A stretch of DNA of 64,000 nt from Halichoerus grypus (GCF_964656455.1 NC_135719.1:128321444-128385443); one strand, 5' to 3'; numbered from the stretch's first letter, positions 43,015 through 54,611 are shown. Translations and numbers: made by a program. The notes: generated by a model not told the origin, from the letters alone.

Positions 43015-44180
43015 TTTAATTCATAGCAAATTTTTCTTTGGGGACACGAAGTTTCAGAGGTTCAGAGAGCCCTTGATCTCTTTTTCCTTTTTGTTTCTTT
43101 TCTTTTTTCCTTTCTCTTCTCCGCTTTAAAGTTCCTGGCACATTGGTAAAATCAAAAGATGTGAAAACATAGTTACAATAACCTTCAAATGTTAACATTT
43201 AAGAAATTATTTGCTGTTAACACGAAAACCAAATACAGTATGGTCACAAAATATGAATCACTGAATTTAGAGATGATATTAATTCACAGTACACTATAGG
43301 CAGGTGGCCCAGGAATGGAACTCCACTTTAGAGTCATTTGTTGACATCTTACATCTCTTTGTATTCTCATTAGTGGTGGCTCTACATGCAGACTGATCTG
43401 GAAGTCATACCAAAAGGCTGAATTTTATCACGTTCGGTATTTTCTTAAACAAAAAGAGTTAGATGAAACCATGTTGATGGTAATTTTTGAAGCTGGGCAG
43501 TAATAGGCTTGTGGTGCTTCTTACTCCTTTTTTGAACGTTAACATTGCCAAAATAAAATTAATTTTAAAGGCTAACATCTTGAGAGGTCATTTATTTGGA
43601 AGGTCAGCCTGGGTGAATGTTCTCTCTGGGCCTTCCTTGTCCCTGTTCCTTCAAGTCCAAGTTGGGAGGTAGATGGTGAATGCTCTGGAATGGCTCACTA
43701 TTGTGTGAGGCATTGTGTGAGCCCTTCTTAAGGGCATTGTGTCAACAAGAGCTGCCTCCTCTTCCCTTGAGATCCGTGAGCTTCTTCTTAAGAGACCAAC
43801 CTGTCGAATGAAGAGGTGTACACTCTGTCCCATTCAGTTTCTGCCTTTACCTTTCCTTCGATCTGTTGATGTAGGGGACAAGTGTAGAGGTACTTCTGCC
43901 TGGGGACAGTGGCTCACCTAGAGCCAGACAGAGTCCATTTACGTGTTGTAGATTTGGGAAGCCTTCTGATGGCCTCCCTCTGCCCTTCCGGCATGGTGGA
44001 AGTGATGCTGCTCAGAATCTGGGCTTATCTGCTAAGAGAATAGGCTTAAGAAAGAAAGAAAAAATAGGATCACAAATGACATCTCCATGTCTGTTTTTTT
44101 TTTTTCCTTCTCTTCCCCAGCTTGTTACAGTTAGCTATACCACATAAACTCTACGTGCATCTATGTGTGTGAGTTTTGTG
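43015..44180. other. Unassigned; pyrimidine-rich patch
   Basis: A C/T-rich patch at 43075-43125, a short hairpin GCCCTTCTTAAGGGC near 43721-43735 flanked by repeated GGCATTGTGT, and a T13 run at about 44093-44105. Confidence 0.4.
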
Positions 44181-44184
44181 GTCT

Positions 44185-44226
44185 TGTCTACTACAGGGTA
44201 ATGTCAGGGCCTATAATCACCTGCAT
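44185..44226 (+). repeat. Exact 42-bp direct repeat, left copy
   Basis: Begins TGTCTACTACAGGG and ends AATCACCTGCAT. Identical over all 42 bases to 45027-45068. Flanks on both sides are unrelated, so the homology is sharply bounded. Confidence 0.95.
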
Positions 44227-44638
44227 TCATGATTTATCTGGGCACCAGAAAAGTCATAAAAATGGTAGGGGTTTTGGTTATAGTCAAGAGAAGAGCCATT
44301 CATGGACCATTCAGATTGTTTCTATTAACCAACTAATAGAAGGACCTCTGTATGCAAACCTCAAGACTATATACTGAAGGGGCTTCCAAAAGAATTTAAA
44401 GTTTGTCTGGGACTCACAAGAATCTATAAGCTAATTTCTGTATGTGCCTAAGAGCAAACTGAAGTCTGTAGGTCCCTATAAGTTGAGTTTTAATAATCTT
44501 CCTTTTCTGGTCACTTCCATGGTCTGGCACCTTCTGAATGTACTTGATACTGCCTGGTTTTGTACTTACGATGTAGATTTTTTTTCTCTCATTCACGTTT
44601 TAAAATTTCTGTTGTTTGGCTTCTCAAATGATTTTTTT

Positions 44639-44821
44639 AAAGATTTTATTTATTTATTTGTCAGAGAGATAGAGAGAACACAAGCAGGGGGAGTGGCCGG
44701 CAGAGGGAGAAGCAGGCTCCCTGCCGAGCAGGGAGTCCGATGCGGGACTTGATCCCAGGATCCTGGGATCATGACGTGAGTTGAAGGCAGAGACTTAACC
44801 CACTGAGCCACCCAGGCGTCC
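44639..44821 (-). mobile_element. SINEC, with TSD
   Basis: Minus-strand SINEC with 'agattttatttatttatttgtcagagag' and the head at 'actgagccacccaggcgtcc'. CTCAAATGATTTTTTT is exact at 44623-44638 and 44822-44837. It lies between the two exact 42-bp repeats but is unrelated to them. Confidence 0.95.
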
Positions 44822-45026
44822 CTCAAATGATTTTTTTTTTTAGTAGGAGGAATCTGGTTGACAGTTTTGAAGTATTATTTAAATCAGTGTCAATTGTCTC
44901 TGAAGAATTCCTTTGATATACAAATATCCTTGTGTCTTTCCAACTCAGGGGGGCCAGGATAGGCTTCCTGGGTGCTCACAACACTGGGTGCCTTGGAGTT
45001 CTCTCTTTATCTCTGGACCGTGCTAG

Positions 45027-45068
45027 TGTCTACTACAGGGTAATGTCAGGGCCTATAATCACCTGCAT
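45027..45068 (+). repeat. Exact 42-bp direct repeat, right copy
   Basis: Identical to 44185-44226, 842 bp downstream. Confidence 0.95.
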
Positions 45069-45262
45069 GGAAGAAAGATGCCAAGGGCTTACTTGTCTTG
45101 GTAGATTTTTGTCGTTTTTCGCCTTACAAAAGATTTATCCTTAAACTTGGAGAACAACAACTTGATAGACGTGAGGTAATTTTTTGTCCAAATTTCAAAG
45201 TGCAAGAGAATACAGGTAAATACCTATATTTACATCATATACATCCTATTTACTTCACAGAG

Positions 45263-45643
45263 TGTATCAGTTTGCTAGGGCTGCCACCACCAAATCTCAC
45301 AGGCTGGGTGACTTAAATAATTGAACATCATTTTCTCACAGTTCTGGAACCTGGAAGTCCAAGATCAGATGTCAGCAGGCTTGGTTTCTTCTGAGTCCTT
45401 TGTTCTTGGCTTGCAGATGGCTTCCTTCTCACAGTGTCCTCACATGGCCCTAACTCTGTGTACACCCCTGCTGTTTCTTGGTGCATCCAAATATCCTCTT
45501 CTTGTAAGGATAGCAGTCATGTTGGATTAGAGCCTACCCTGATGGCCTCATTTTAACTTAATCACCATTTAAAGGCCCTGAGGTACTAGGGATGAAAGCT
45601 TCAACATATGAATTTTGGTGGACACACAATTCACAGGGTGACA
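45263..45643 (-). mobile_element. MaLR LTR (MLT1/MST type), solo
   Basis: Reverse-oriented: starts 'tgtatcagtttgctagggctgccaccacc', then 'ctcacagttctggaacctggaagtccaagatcag', 'cttcttgtaaggatagcagtcatgttggattagagcc', and ends 'gcttcaacatatgaattttggtggacacacaattcacagggtgaca'. All landmarks are in the order of an MLT1-class LTR read from its 3' end. Confidence 0.85.
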
Positions 45644-45668
45644 AAGGGCGAGATATAGCTTTAAAGGA

Positions 45669-45684
45669 AAAAAAAAAAAAAAAG
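45669..45684 (+). repeat. A-rich homopolymer
   Basis: Run of about 15 A's after the MaLR LTR. Confidence 0.75.
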
Positions 45685-45869
45685 AACAGTTGATCCCATG
45701 GTCTAAAACTCTGCCCTGCATTCTAGAGACTCCAGAAGCTCGCATTTGGGTGGAATTTAACATCTGAGACACAAGAAATTAATTTAGAGAGTAACAATCC
45801 AAAGGTGAGCAAAAGGAATCTGGACTCTATAAACTTTATCTTGTGCTGGTATTGCATTACTAACAATCT

Positions 45870-46125
45870 GTCGGGGGAGAAAGGGGGTAGAGGGGTAGGA
45901 TCAGAAAGAGTCAAAAATGGAGGGGAAACTGCCATGTCAGTTGAAGGAAGGGAGAGAAGAAAAGAGAAGACAAGAGAAGAAAGAAAGATGAGAGACAGTG
46001 AGGGAAGGAGAGGAAAGAAAATTAAGGTAGACGAAGAAGTGGGGGGGTAGGGAAGAGAGGGCAAGGGGAAAGGGAAAGGAAAAAGGAGTGATCAAAGGAG
46101 AGACAGAGGAGAGATGAAACAGCCT
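45870..46125 (+). repeat. Polypurine (GA-rich) tract with quadruplex motif
   Basis: About 250 bp strongly biased to A and G on the plus strand (agaagaaaagagaagacaag-like). At 46041-46074 there are five G-tracts (7, 3, 3, 4 and 3 G) with loops of 2, 6, 3 and 3, a canonical quadruplex motif. The opposing strand gives spurious Ser/Leu/Pro-rich open frames. Confidence 0.75.
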
Positions 46126-46129
46126 GCAT

Positions 46130-47085
46130 TTACGATGGGTTGAAAAAGAGAGTTCAGGCATTTCCTTCTTTTAAAAGACCCAGCTCCCTCGAAGTGTGTG
46201 AAGGGAGTAGATCAGATATATGCACCCAGGAGCAGAAAGTGAAGGGTGGCCCTGGAGAGGGAGGGCTTGGATGTTAAGGTTTGGTGTAGATAGCCGAGGG
46301 CCATCCAACATTAATGAGCACAAATGTGTGCACAGGCTGAAAATCTCTCTCCAGGGACTCTGATGACTCAAGCTTTGTTGGTGCCATTGGAAACCATGAA
46401 TGAGAAAATAACTGACTTGCTCTCTCAGGCAATCTGGTTTATGGGCCTGAAGCTCTTAGTGGCTGCCAAGCCATCCGTCTCCCCTGTGCCCCTGTGAGAT
46501 ATTATTGAAATTGAACCACGTACTGTCTTTCTTGCCAAAGTGCTTGGCATTGGCCTTTACCTTTCCCATAATTCTGAGACGGGGACAGACTGGTTAATGT
46601 GAGCATGTCCCGTGGATGTGTAATTTACGGGGAACTATGGGAAAGTATGTCATGCACACCAAGGGCACACACACAGAGGATATTTTCTCTCATCGCCCTC
46701 TGTGGGCATGACCACTTTCTGGAAGGCCTTCGCCCTTCTGGTTTTATGATTTCTGAGCCTCTTCCTTGAACCTTAGAGACAAACCTCAAGCTAAGCTGCA
46801 GCAGAGGTTTCATCTTGGGAAAAAAAAAAATTTCCCTCCCCTTCCCTTGGTAAACAAATTACCTTGACAGACAAATGCAGGATTAGGTGAGGAGATTTGT
46901 GAGGCAGTGGGATTCTGGAGGTTCGAGCAAGCAGATGTCAGGATTAGGCTGAGAGGGAGGGATTCAGGTGTGGGCAGGAGGCTCCAGGGATAAATCCCGG
47001 GTGGTTGAGATGAGGCAGGGAGGCGAGGTGGAGGGAGAAGCGGTTCCAAGATGCCACAGAAGAGCTCTCTGTTTGGAGCTGCTGG
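46130..47085. other. No recognisable gene or repeat
   Basis: Contains an inverted pair TGCCAA (46533-46538) and TTGGCA (46544-46549) with 5-bp spacing. An A10 run at about 46820-46829. No repeat or gene call. Confidence 0.4.
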
Positions 47086-47094
47086 GGGTTTCTA

Positions 47095-47280
47095 AACTTT
47101 CAAATAAGGCTTCTTGGCTTTAGACAAGACATCTGAGTTACCTGAGCCTCCATTTTACCTTCTGTGCGGTGGGCATACTCCTTACCCTACTTACTTCACA
47201 GGTTGGCTTTGAAAACGAAATCATGTGGGAAGACTATCTGAAAGCACTAAAGTGCCATTAAACATATTATTATTCCATTT
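47095..47280 (+). mobile_element. MIR SINE
   Basis: Forward MIR: 'ttggctttagacaagacatctgagttacctgagcctccattttacc', 'tgcggtgggcatactccttaccctacttacttcacaggttggctttg', '...aagcactaaagtgccattaaacatattattatt'. Confidence 0.7.
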
Positions 47281-47464
47281 TAAATGTTGTTCTACCCAGA
47301 GAGGGATTTTTTCTGCAGCATCTGCTATAGAATATCTCTAGTGATGGGAAGCTTACCAGCTTACGCGATGCCTTTAAGGGAGGTCAGGTTTTTTTTTTTT
47401 TACGTTTATTTATAATTTTTAGAAAAAAGTCTGTGTTGAGCCCAAATTTGGCTAATTAAAATAA

Positions 47465-47657
47465 TAATAACAAGTTAACACTCATGTAGAGCTCACTTTG
47501 CACCCAGCCCATTCTAGGTACTTTGTATATATATAGGTTACATTTATTCCTCTTAGTAACTCTGTAAGATTGGTACTGTTACTATTCCAGTTTTACATAG
47601 AAGAAAACTGAGGCACAGAGAAGTTAGGTGACTTATCCCAGGTCACATGGCTGCAGT
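47465..47657 (-). mobile_element. MIR SINE
   Basis: Reverse MIR: 'gttaacactcatgtagagctcactttgcacccagcccattctagg', '...tactattccagttttacatagaagaaaactgaggcacagag', 'gtgacttatcccaggtcacatggctgcag'. Confidence 0.85.
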
Positions 47658-47659
47658 TT

Positions 47660-48330
47660 TTCCTCTCTGAGCCATGCTTTTCTGTCCATAGCCCACTCAA
47701 GAATATTGGAAGACGGCTATTTTGCTCTTGCTGCGTCCTCCCTTTCCCAGGCTTCCTTCACTCTCCCTCGCTGTCTTCTGCATGTGCCTCCTCTCTTAAA
47801 GTGTTGCTCCCAAAGCCCTCCAAGACTTTTTTGACCAATACAGAGAAGAGTTGTATTGCTGGGTCTCCTGGGGCCTGCTGTTGTTGCTCTCCTAGGAGCT
47901 TTGGGGAGGGGGTATTATATTGAAGAAAGGATGTTTTCAAGCTGGGCACCACTGGAAAATGGTTGGATAGCATGTGCTGGTCCACTGGCCCCAGCTGCCA
48001 GATGATGGGAATTGGGATCAGCTGTGACCTAATTATGATCTCGTAAACCTGCATTGTGTCCTTCATTTTCCAGCTCATTGACCACCCAGAGGGGGAGGGA
48101 AAATGGATGGGATTCTGGTCAAGTCCTTCCTGCCACTACCATGTGGCCAAGGTCACAGGCCAATGATGTCCAGAGGGAGTTGAGGGGGTAAGTTCTTTGT
48201 TGTCCTCTCTGAATGAAGCTGGCAGGGAATGAGGCAGAAGAAAAGGAAGATTAGCAGCCATTCAAGCCTCACAAAAGCTCCTTGGATTGGAATGTCTTCT
48301 CACATTCATTGTAGAGACAGGGATGCCTAA
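47660..48330. other. No recognisable gene or repeat
   Basis: A 106-codon minus-strand frame (47758-48078) has no recognisable domain. Unassigned. Confidence 0.4.
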
Positions 48331-48332
48331 TC

Positions 48333-48335
<3 letters not shown>

Positions 48336-48388
<53 letters not shown>
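48336..48388 (+). repeat. (TA)26 microsatellite
   Basis: 53 bp of perfect TA alternation with no interruption, flanked by unique sequence. Confidence 0.97.
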
Positions 48389-48392
<4 letters not shown>

Positions 48393-48654
48393 CTGTCGGT
48401 ATCTGGTATATATTATGTATTTGATGAGTCTTTGGGAACAAAGACTGAGTTGTAACTGTGCTAAGAATGCAGTTTCATATTTCCAGAGAGCCCAGCTCCT
48501 TACCTCCAGTCAAATACATAAACTGTACATCACATAGGTGTGTGCTATGCAAACTGCTTTCTCCTGTCGAAAGATAGTATCCATGAATCACTAAGTAGAG
48601 TCTATAGAATCTTCAGTTGGGAATGTGTCTGATAAAGTTTTCTCTTTCCTCACT

Positions 48655-49020
48655 TTATTTTTTTCTATTTTTTTAAGTTTTTTAAAAAATTTAAAATCAA
48701 TTTAATTAACATATACAGTATTATTAGTTTCAGAGGTAGAGTTTAGTGATTCATCAGTCTTGTGTAACACCCAGTACTCATTACATCACATGCCCTCCTT
48801 AATGCCCATCACCCAGGTACCCCATCATCCCACCTACCTCCCCTCCAGCAACCCTAAATTTGTTTCCTATAGTTAAGAGTCTCTTATGGTTTGTCTCCCT
48901 CCCTGATTTCATCTTATTTTATTTTTCCTTCCCCTATGTTCATCTGTTTTGTTTCTTAAATTCCACACATGAGTGAAATCATGACATTTGTCTTTCTCTG
49001 ACTATTTCACTTATCATAAT
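48655..49020 (-). mobile_element. 5'-truncated L1 LINE 3' end
   Basis: Minus-strand L1 3' UTR, related to the plus-strand copy at 2978-3713: '...cacccagtactcattacatcac', 'cttaatgcccatcacccagg', 'gtctcttatggtttgtctccctccctgatttc', '...cacatgagtgaaatcatg', '...tttctctgac'. The C-rich part at 48805-48831 forms a quadruplex motif on the minus strand. The SINE at 49034 abuts its 5' break. Confidence 0.85.
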
Positions 49021-49033
49021 AAAAATAATTACT

Positions 49034-49217
49034 GGGGCACCTGGGTGGCTCAGTCGGTTAAGCATCTGCCTTTGGCTCAGATCACGATCCCCACTTCCTA
49101 GGATTGAGCCCCCGTGGTGGGCTCCCTGGTCAGCAGGGGGGTCTGCTCTCTCCTGCTCCCTCTGCCCGCCCCCACTTGTGTTCTCTCTCAAATAAATAAA
49201 TAAAATTTAAAAAAAAA
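49034..49217 (+). mobile_element. SINEC, diverged
   Basis: GGGGCACCTGGGTGGCTCAG head and an 'aaataaataaataaaatttaaa' tail. It is more diverged than other copies ('gatccccacttcctagg'). Only a short AATTAC (49027-49032 and 49216-49221) duplication is visible. Confidence 0.9.
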
Positions 49218-49274
49218 TTACCAATTTATCTCTCAAATCTTTTGCGGGAGCCCTAGCACTAGCAGGGTGTTGTA

Positions 49275-49520
49275 GAAAGGATGTGATGTTTGGAACCACA
49301 CAGGTGCTGGATTCAAATCCTGCCTCTGCCACTTATTATTTGGGCCATGTTCACCCTAGGTAAGTTACTTATCTCTCCGAGCTTGTTTCCTTACCAGTCA
49401 GAATTGGGAATAAGTAATAATAACCCTGCAAAGTTGTTTTATACTTAGGATTGAATGAAATCATACACATGATATACATGATAGAAGGTCTATCACCCAG
49501 TAAAAGTTTAAGAAATGAGA
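49275..49520 (+). mobile_element. MIR SINE
   Basis: Forward: 'atttggaaccacacaggtgctggattcaaatcctgcctctgcc', 'aagttacttatctctccgagcttgtttcc', '...attgggaataagtaataataaccctgc', '...aggattgaatgaaatcatacac'. Near full length. Confidence 0.85.
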
Positions 49521-49737
49521 AACTCCCTCCACCTTCCATTTATCCACGGTGCAGAGTGTGGGACAGGTGGGTGGCTGTACAGTGGGAAGATCTCTTAGGG
49601 CAGTGACCACAAGATTTTTGGAATTTTGATACTGGGAACCAATTTATGACTTCTAAGACTTTGTTAAACATTTAAAAAATTGCCATCTTAACATCATTTC
49701 ATAAAAGAAAAGACATGTTAACATCCCTAAAGTGAAG

Positions 49738-49866
49738 AACTCAGCCTATCTCAAAGGGGTGTGTGAAAGTTAAATAAGATTATGCATATAAAGTACTTAA
49801 TACAGCTCTGAGCATTTGATAAGCACATAAAAAGTACTAGGTATTGTGTTTAGGTATATTAGTTTT
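49738..49866 (+). mobile_element. MIR 3' fragment
   Basis: 'gtgtgtgaaagttaaataagattatgcatataaagtacttaatacagctctgagc' followed by '...gataagcacataaaaagtactaggtattgtg'. Confidence 0.65.
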
Positions 49867-49869
49867 AGT

Positions 49870-51410
49870 ACTGGTGTAGTATAAATATTATTAAAAATCA
49901 AGTTCAAATTACCTGACATGACATAATATTAATGGCCTTTTATACACAGATACACTATTCTTACCATCCCTCCCCATATACACACCCCAACTCCAGCTAG
50001 AGGTTCCCAGACATAAATACTCACAGGCGCTGGATGGATAATGTCACTGAGTAATATAGACAGTGGGTAAGAAAATTCTGGTATGGTGTCAATCTGTCAA
50101 TTAAGACATGGATTCAAGCTCTCAATAATAATAAGAACCAACATTTATAATGGTGAAGAAGACTATCATCTTATTATGTACCCCAAAATATGTGTGCATG
50201 TAGGCATAACTTTGTTAAGTGTAAAACTTAGTTTGAGAAACTTGTATGGACTTGCTCATCTTAATGATTACGTTTCCACCCCCTGGTCCCCCTGGTTCTG
50301 TCTTTACATATATCCGTGGCCAGTTCTGATTCCACACAGAAAGTGTTTAGAGGGAAATACCTTCTCAGAGCATGCTTCAGAACCAAAGGATACTTAGAAA
50401 GTGACAGGAAACTGCTTCAAATGGTTGACATTTACACATTTGCCGATGTTCTTCTGGGGGATGCAGTGCAAGCTGCTCTAAGCTTCTATAGACCATCTTC
50501 TGACAAACCTGATTAGTAATTAGGAGAAATTCCAAATGAATCTCATCTTTGGAGTGCCGTCTTTAGAGGAAAGCTGTGACTCTTCCTCTTGCTGATATGA
50601 ATGGAGTCAGCCTTATGTCGGGGATAGTGGAGGGGAAACATTTGACACTTAGAGGTGAAATCACTTTCACTGTAGTAGGACAATGGATTTTTAAAAATAT
50701 TTCAAAACCCCCAAATCCCAGTACATTCCAACTGGTGACAAAATAAATACAAACAAAAACCAAAAACCAAAATCAAGCCAGGTTAATATGAAAACAAAAC
50801 CTACTTAAGATTCAGATGTGCGATCCCAGAGTTTAAGGATACTGTCAGCATGGATTGAAATAAAAATGCTGAAATAACTTTTCAGCCTGTGGACGTGTCA
50901 TTTCCTATATGTAAGATGCCTGCTGAGGAAGTAGAAAGATAATACTGTTTTCTTTTGTTTGTTCTCCTAAGAGATGGATCTCAGTGTTTGTGTTCCTTTG
51001 TCCTGGCTAATTTGAAGAGACTGATGCCAGGAGAGTCACAGAGTCATTTAGCACGAATGTGGAAACCTAGTCCCCATCCACAGCAGAGATACTTTCCATT
51101 AAGCTGTACTTTTTGAGGTATCATTGATATCAGTGGTTAAAACCAACTTTCATGTTGCTATTGCAATGTGAAAGATACTATGCTTAGGTCACCAGGTAGT
51201 TTGGCCGATGGTTTTCAGTCGTTCTCTTTAATTCAGTTGGAAGCATGGTCAGAAGAAATGCTTAACTCCTAGTCACATAGAAACCCATATCCAGCCTGTT
51301 TGGCTACTTGGGTAAAGATAGTGAGACCATACTGACTTGGAAGAAGACTTCCAGAAATTTTCTTTTTTGTTTTATTTCTCTTCTTCAAATGTAATGATAT
51401 GGGAGTAGAC
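49870..51410. other. No recognisable gene or repeat
   Basis: A 104-codon plus-strand open frame (50083-50397) overlaps another at 50316-50516. No domain and no repeat recognised. AT-rich. Confidence 0.4.
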
Positions 51411-51436
51411 AAAAAAAAAAAAAAAAAAAAAAAAAA
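51411..51436 (+). repeat. (A)26 homopolymer
   Basis: Uninterrupted A26, with no convincing flanking duplication beyond a 3-bp GAC on each side. Likely length-variable. Confidence 0.9.
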
Positions 51437-51439
51437 GAC

Positions 51440-52390
51440 ATCGTGAATCATCAGAATTGGGATTTCAAAGATGTATTGTTTAGCTGTAATCTTAGGAAAG
51501 GGTTGGATGGGGGAAGAAGGTGACAGACTATGTGGCTCTAGCCACTAAAAGAATATTTGCAGCCCCACAAGCTAACTCCTTGATCATTTAGATAATTCTC
51601 TTCTCTGTCTAGAGCCAACCCAATAAAATATATGGTTCCTACCCTGAGATGCAGATAGAGATATCTCCAGGCTACCGTATGTATTTATTATGAAATGCAT
51701 GAATAAATCACCACCCAAATAGAGCAAATGCATTGCTATTAAAAATTAACGTAGACTTTTTGTTGTCTGTTGTCCCCGTCATTTTCCCTTTAATGAAATA
51801 ACACACTGGAATAATACCTAATAGCCTGAGGTACTTCTGAGGATGAGGTATATTTTACCAATTCTTTAACTTAATCAGACTGGCCTATTTGTAGGGAACC
51901 CAGCTCTTCCAAATAAGTTGCTCTGAAGTAAAAGCAGGATGGATTGGGTTCATAGAATATGGAAGCATTTTCCTAGCAGGCTTCTTTTTAGAAGCTCAGG
52001 CACCCTTTCTGAGGAACCTGGCATTCCCTGAAAAAAATTCTCTTTTTATCCCCTGCAGCCTCCTCTTCTTTATTTTGTCAAACATTATATGTGTGTGCAT
52101 GTGTGTGTGTGTGCATGTTCAAGAAAAGTTGCATGTTGGTACACACTTGAGATGTCACTATAGTTTCTCTTCTAAATTTTCATCCCAACTGCACTGGAAT
52201 GAGCAAAACTGACAACCTCTATACACCCAGAAGGAACCATTAGATCCCAGAAAGTGAAGTATGTAACAGTGGCTAATCTTTACTTGTGAGGAAAAGAACT
52301 AAATGCTGAAATAAAAGATGATCTGTTGCTCTCCAAAGGAAGACATAGAGACCTCAATCGTAACAATGAGTTGTTTCTACTGTGTGCATC
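51440..52390. other. Unassigned; short GT tract
   Basis: Mixed GT tract at about 52087-52118 with two 'gcat' interruptions. No gene or repeat call. Confidence 0.45.
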
Positions 52391-52394
52391 CCTG

Positions 52395-52475
52395 CAAGAA
52401 TAGTAGAAGTAACATTGGACACCTACTACGTGTCATGCTTTCTACCTATTATCTTGGATAATTTCAGTGAGCAAG
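52395..52475 (-). mobile_element. MIR fragment (weak)
   Basis: 'gtaacattggacacctactacgtgtcatgctttctacctattatcttggataatttcag' is consistent with the 3' end of a reverse MIR. Confidence 0.4.
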
Positions 52476-52479
52476 AAGC

Positions 52480-53370
52480 AGTGCTTCCACCAAACTGTGA
52501 CAAAAACTACAAATCTTAGAGCTTCCTTAGTGACACTGGTGAGTCTTCTCAGAGAATAATTGAAAGAGCTCTTGATTTCTTACATTACATAATAGGAACA
52601 AGCCCTTGATGGAAAATCTGCTGTTTTGAGGTTTCTAGAAGAAGAGGCAGGCACCTAGTGCTTTGAGGTTCCCACAACCCACCCCACACCCTGCTTACTG
52701 AAGATGAGAGTTGCCTAGATCCCTGACTAGCACCATTGCTGTTGGCCCCTTGTAGCCCACCCTATGAGCCCAGGCAGACTCTTGTTCTGAAGAAACTCAT
52801 GTGATTATAAATCAGCCATCACAGGTAGACTCTCCACTGCATCAACCCATCCTAATACTTTCCTCACTTCTGTGTTTTACTCTCATTTAGTGATACCATA
52901 GTCTTAACAAAGGTAGCACATCGATTATAGGAGTCATAAAGGCTTGAGCCCTCGTGAAAGCAAATGGAAGGATGAAAAACTGATATAATTTCCACCAATG
53001 ACCTGGACTGAGTCTCCAGGCATTGCTTAGATATTTAATTTTTATTGTTATTTTTTTTAATGTTTTGCGACACAATGCCAAAACGCCATCATAGCCTCTT
53101 CAACATTATACATTATTAGTGAAAGGGAAGCCTACCTCCTCAGATGATAGTTGAAAGTGAGAAAAAAAAAAGTCCACCTTCAAAATTTCCCCAGGTTTTC
53201 ATTAATACAAATACAATACAGATTTTTAAAATATTTGTTTCAATTTGGGATATTTTCCCCATGCATTTTGGAGTTTTCATGTGAAATATTTTCTTTTGAA
53301 GTTAGAGGACCACTCCTCTAAGAATAGTTAAGTAGGTGATTTTCTTTTCTTTTCCATCAAAAATATAAAA
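52480..53370. other. No recognisable gene or repeat
   Basis: Unassigned AT-leaning sequence with short A and T runs (for example A11 near 53161). Confidence 0.4.
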
Positions 53371-53374
53371 TGCA

Positions 53375-53890
53375 TATGTTTATCCAACAAATATTTATTG
53401 TCTGCCATGGGCCAGACACTGTTTTAGGCGTCTGAAATATATCAATGAACAAAAAAAAGAAAAACTATCCTTCCTTTTGTAGAGCTTACATTCTGGTAGA
53501 GGGAGAGAAAGGCAATAAAAAAAATAAACACTGCAAATAATTTACTTTCATAATATGTTATATGGTGATGATCCCTATAGAAAAAGACAAAGCAGATCAG
53601 GTTAAATGGATAGGAATACTGGATAGGAGGAGGAGACATTTATTTGATCTGAAGAAGTGGGAGTTAGCCATGTAGATATTTGGGGAAGGGAAGGTCAGCA
53701 TGTCTGGAGTGGAGTGAAGAGGGAGAAGAGTTACCTCCTGGGAACCAGAGCATGTAGAGTCTTCTTGGCCATTGAAGGAACTTGATCATTTACTCAGAGT
53801 TGACATAGGTAGCCATTACAGAGTCTTAAGCAGATGACTAACATGAGTTGACGTGGGTTTTAAGATGCTTGCTTTGGCTCCTGTGTTCTT
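53375..53890 (-). mobile_element. L2 LINE 3' region
   Basis: 'gtttatccaacaaatatttattgtctgccatgggccagacactgttttaggcg', 'tttgtagagcttacattctgg', '...gcatgtagagtcttcttggccattgaagg' and 'agcagatgactaacatgagttgac' extend the reverse L2 pattern over 500 bp, the longest L2 here. Confidence 0.75.
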
Positions 53891-53894
53891 CATG

Positions 53895-54490
53895 TACCAG
53901 AAACCATTTTCTTGCCCTATGCTTCCAGTTTTCTGTGTGCTATTATGTCATGGCACTGAGTGGGTGGCTGTTCATTCCTGATAAGGTGCTGTAGCATCTA
54001 GATGCACCTAATGTTCAGTCTGAAGTTCCTTATGTGCCCAGTTTTCATGGAAAAATGCAGGAGTATATGGTGCCCAGGAAAAAGACCACAGAAAAAGTAA
54101 TACATTTCCCCCCTGAACATGAGGTTTGATTACCTTTGTCATTATTTCCAGCCAACACAGCCACAAACATAATTAGTGGTTATACAATTATGCAATCAAA
54201 TTGTCTAAGGCCTCATTACCCCTTAACTTATAAATCTGCCTTGCCATCTTTCCATAACCCTTTTACAGACTGCACCTACCCACCACCTGCATAATGAAAG
54301 AAGCCACAAGCCCCAGCCTTAGAGGAATTGTATTGATTTGTAAGAGAGAAGTTATCACTTGCCATTCTCACTAACCTGGAAATAGACACCACATTTTATC
54401 TGTCACCCTGTTTCCTGTTGTAGATCCACAGAGTAAATCCAATAATCTATGTGTCCGTTCATCCATTCACCCAACCTCCCATTCATCTAT
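53895..54490. other. No recognisable gene or repeat
   Basis: Unassigned sequence leading into a CATC-rich region. Confidence 0.4.
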
Positions 54491-54494
54491 CTGC

Positions 54495-54534
54495 CCATCC
54501 ATCCATCCATCCATCCATCCATCCATCCATCCAT
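54495..54534 (+). repeat. (CCAT)10 microsatellite
   Basis: Ten perfect CCAT units with degenerate CATC/CATT units either side (about 54455-54553). Confidence 0.9.
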
Positions 54535-54551
54535 TCACCCATCCATCTGTC

Positions 54552-54610
54552 TAATTTCTATTTATTGAGTGACTATTCTGTGCCAGGTACCATGCTGGGA
54601 GGCAATATAT
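54552..54610 (-). mobile_element. L2 LINE 3' end (short)
   Basis: 'tttctatttattgagtgactattctgtgccaggtaccatgctggg' reads as the reverse complement of the L2 3' terminus, directly before a forward MIR. Confidence 0.65.
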
Positions 54611-54611
54611 T

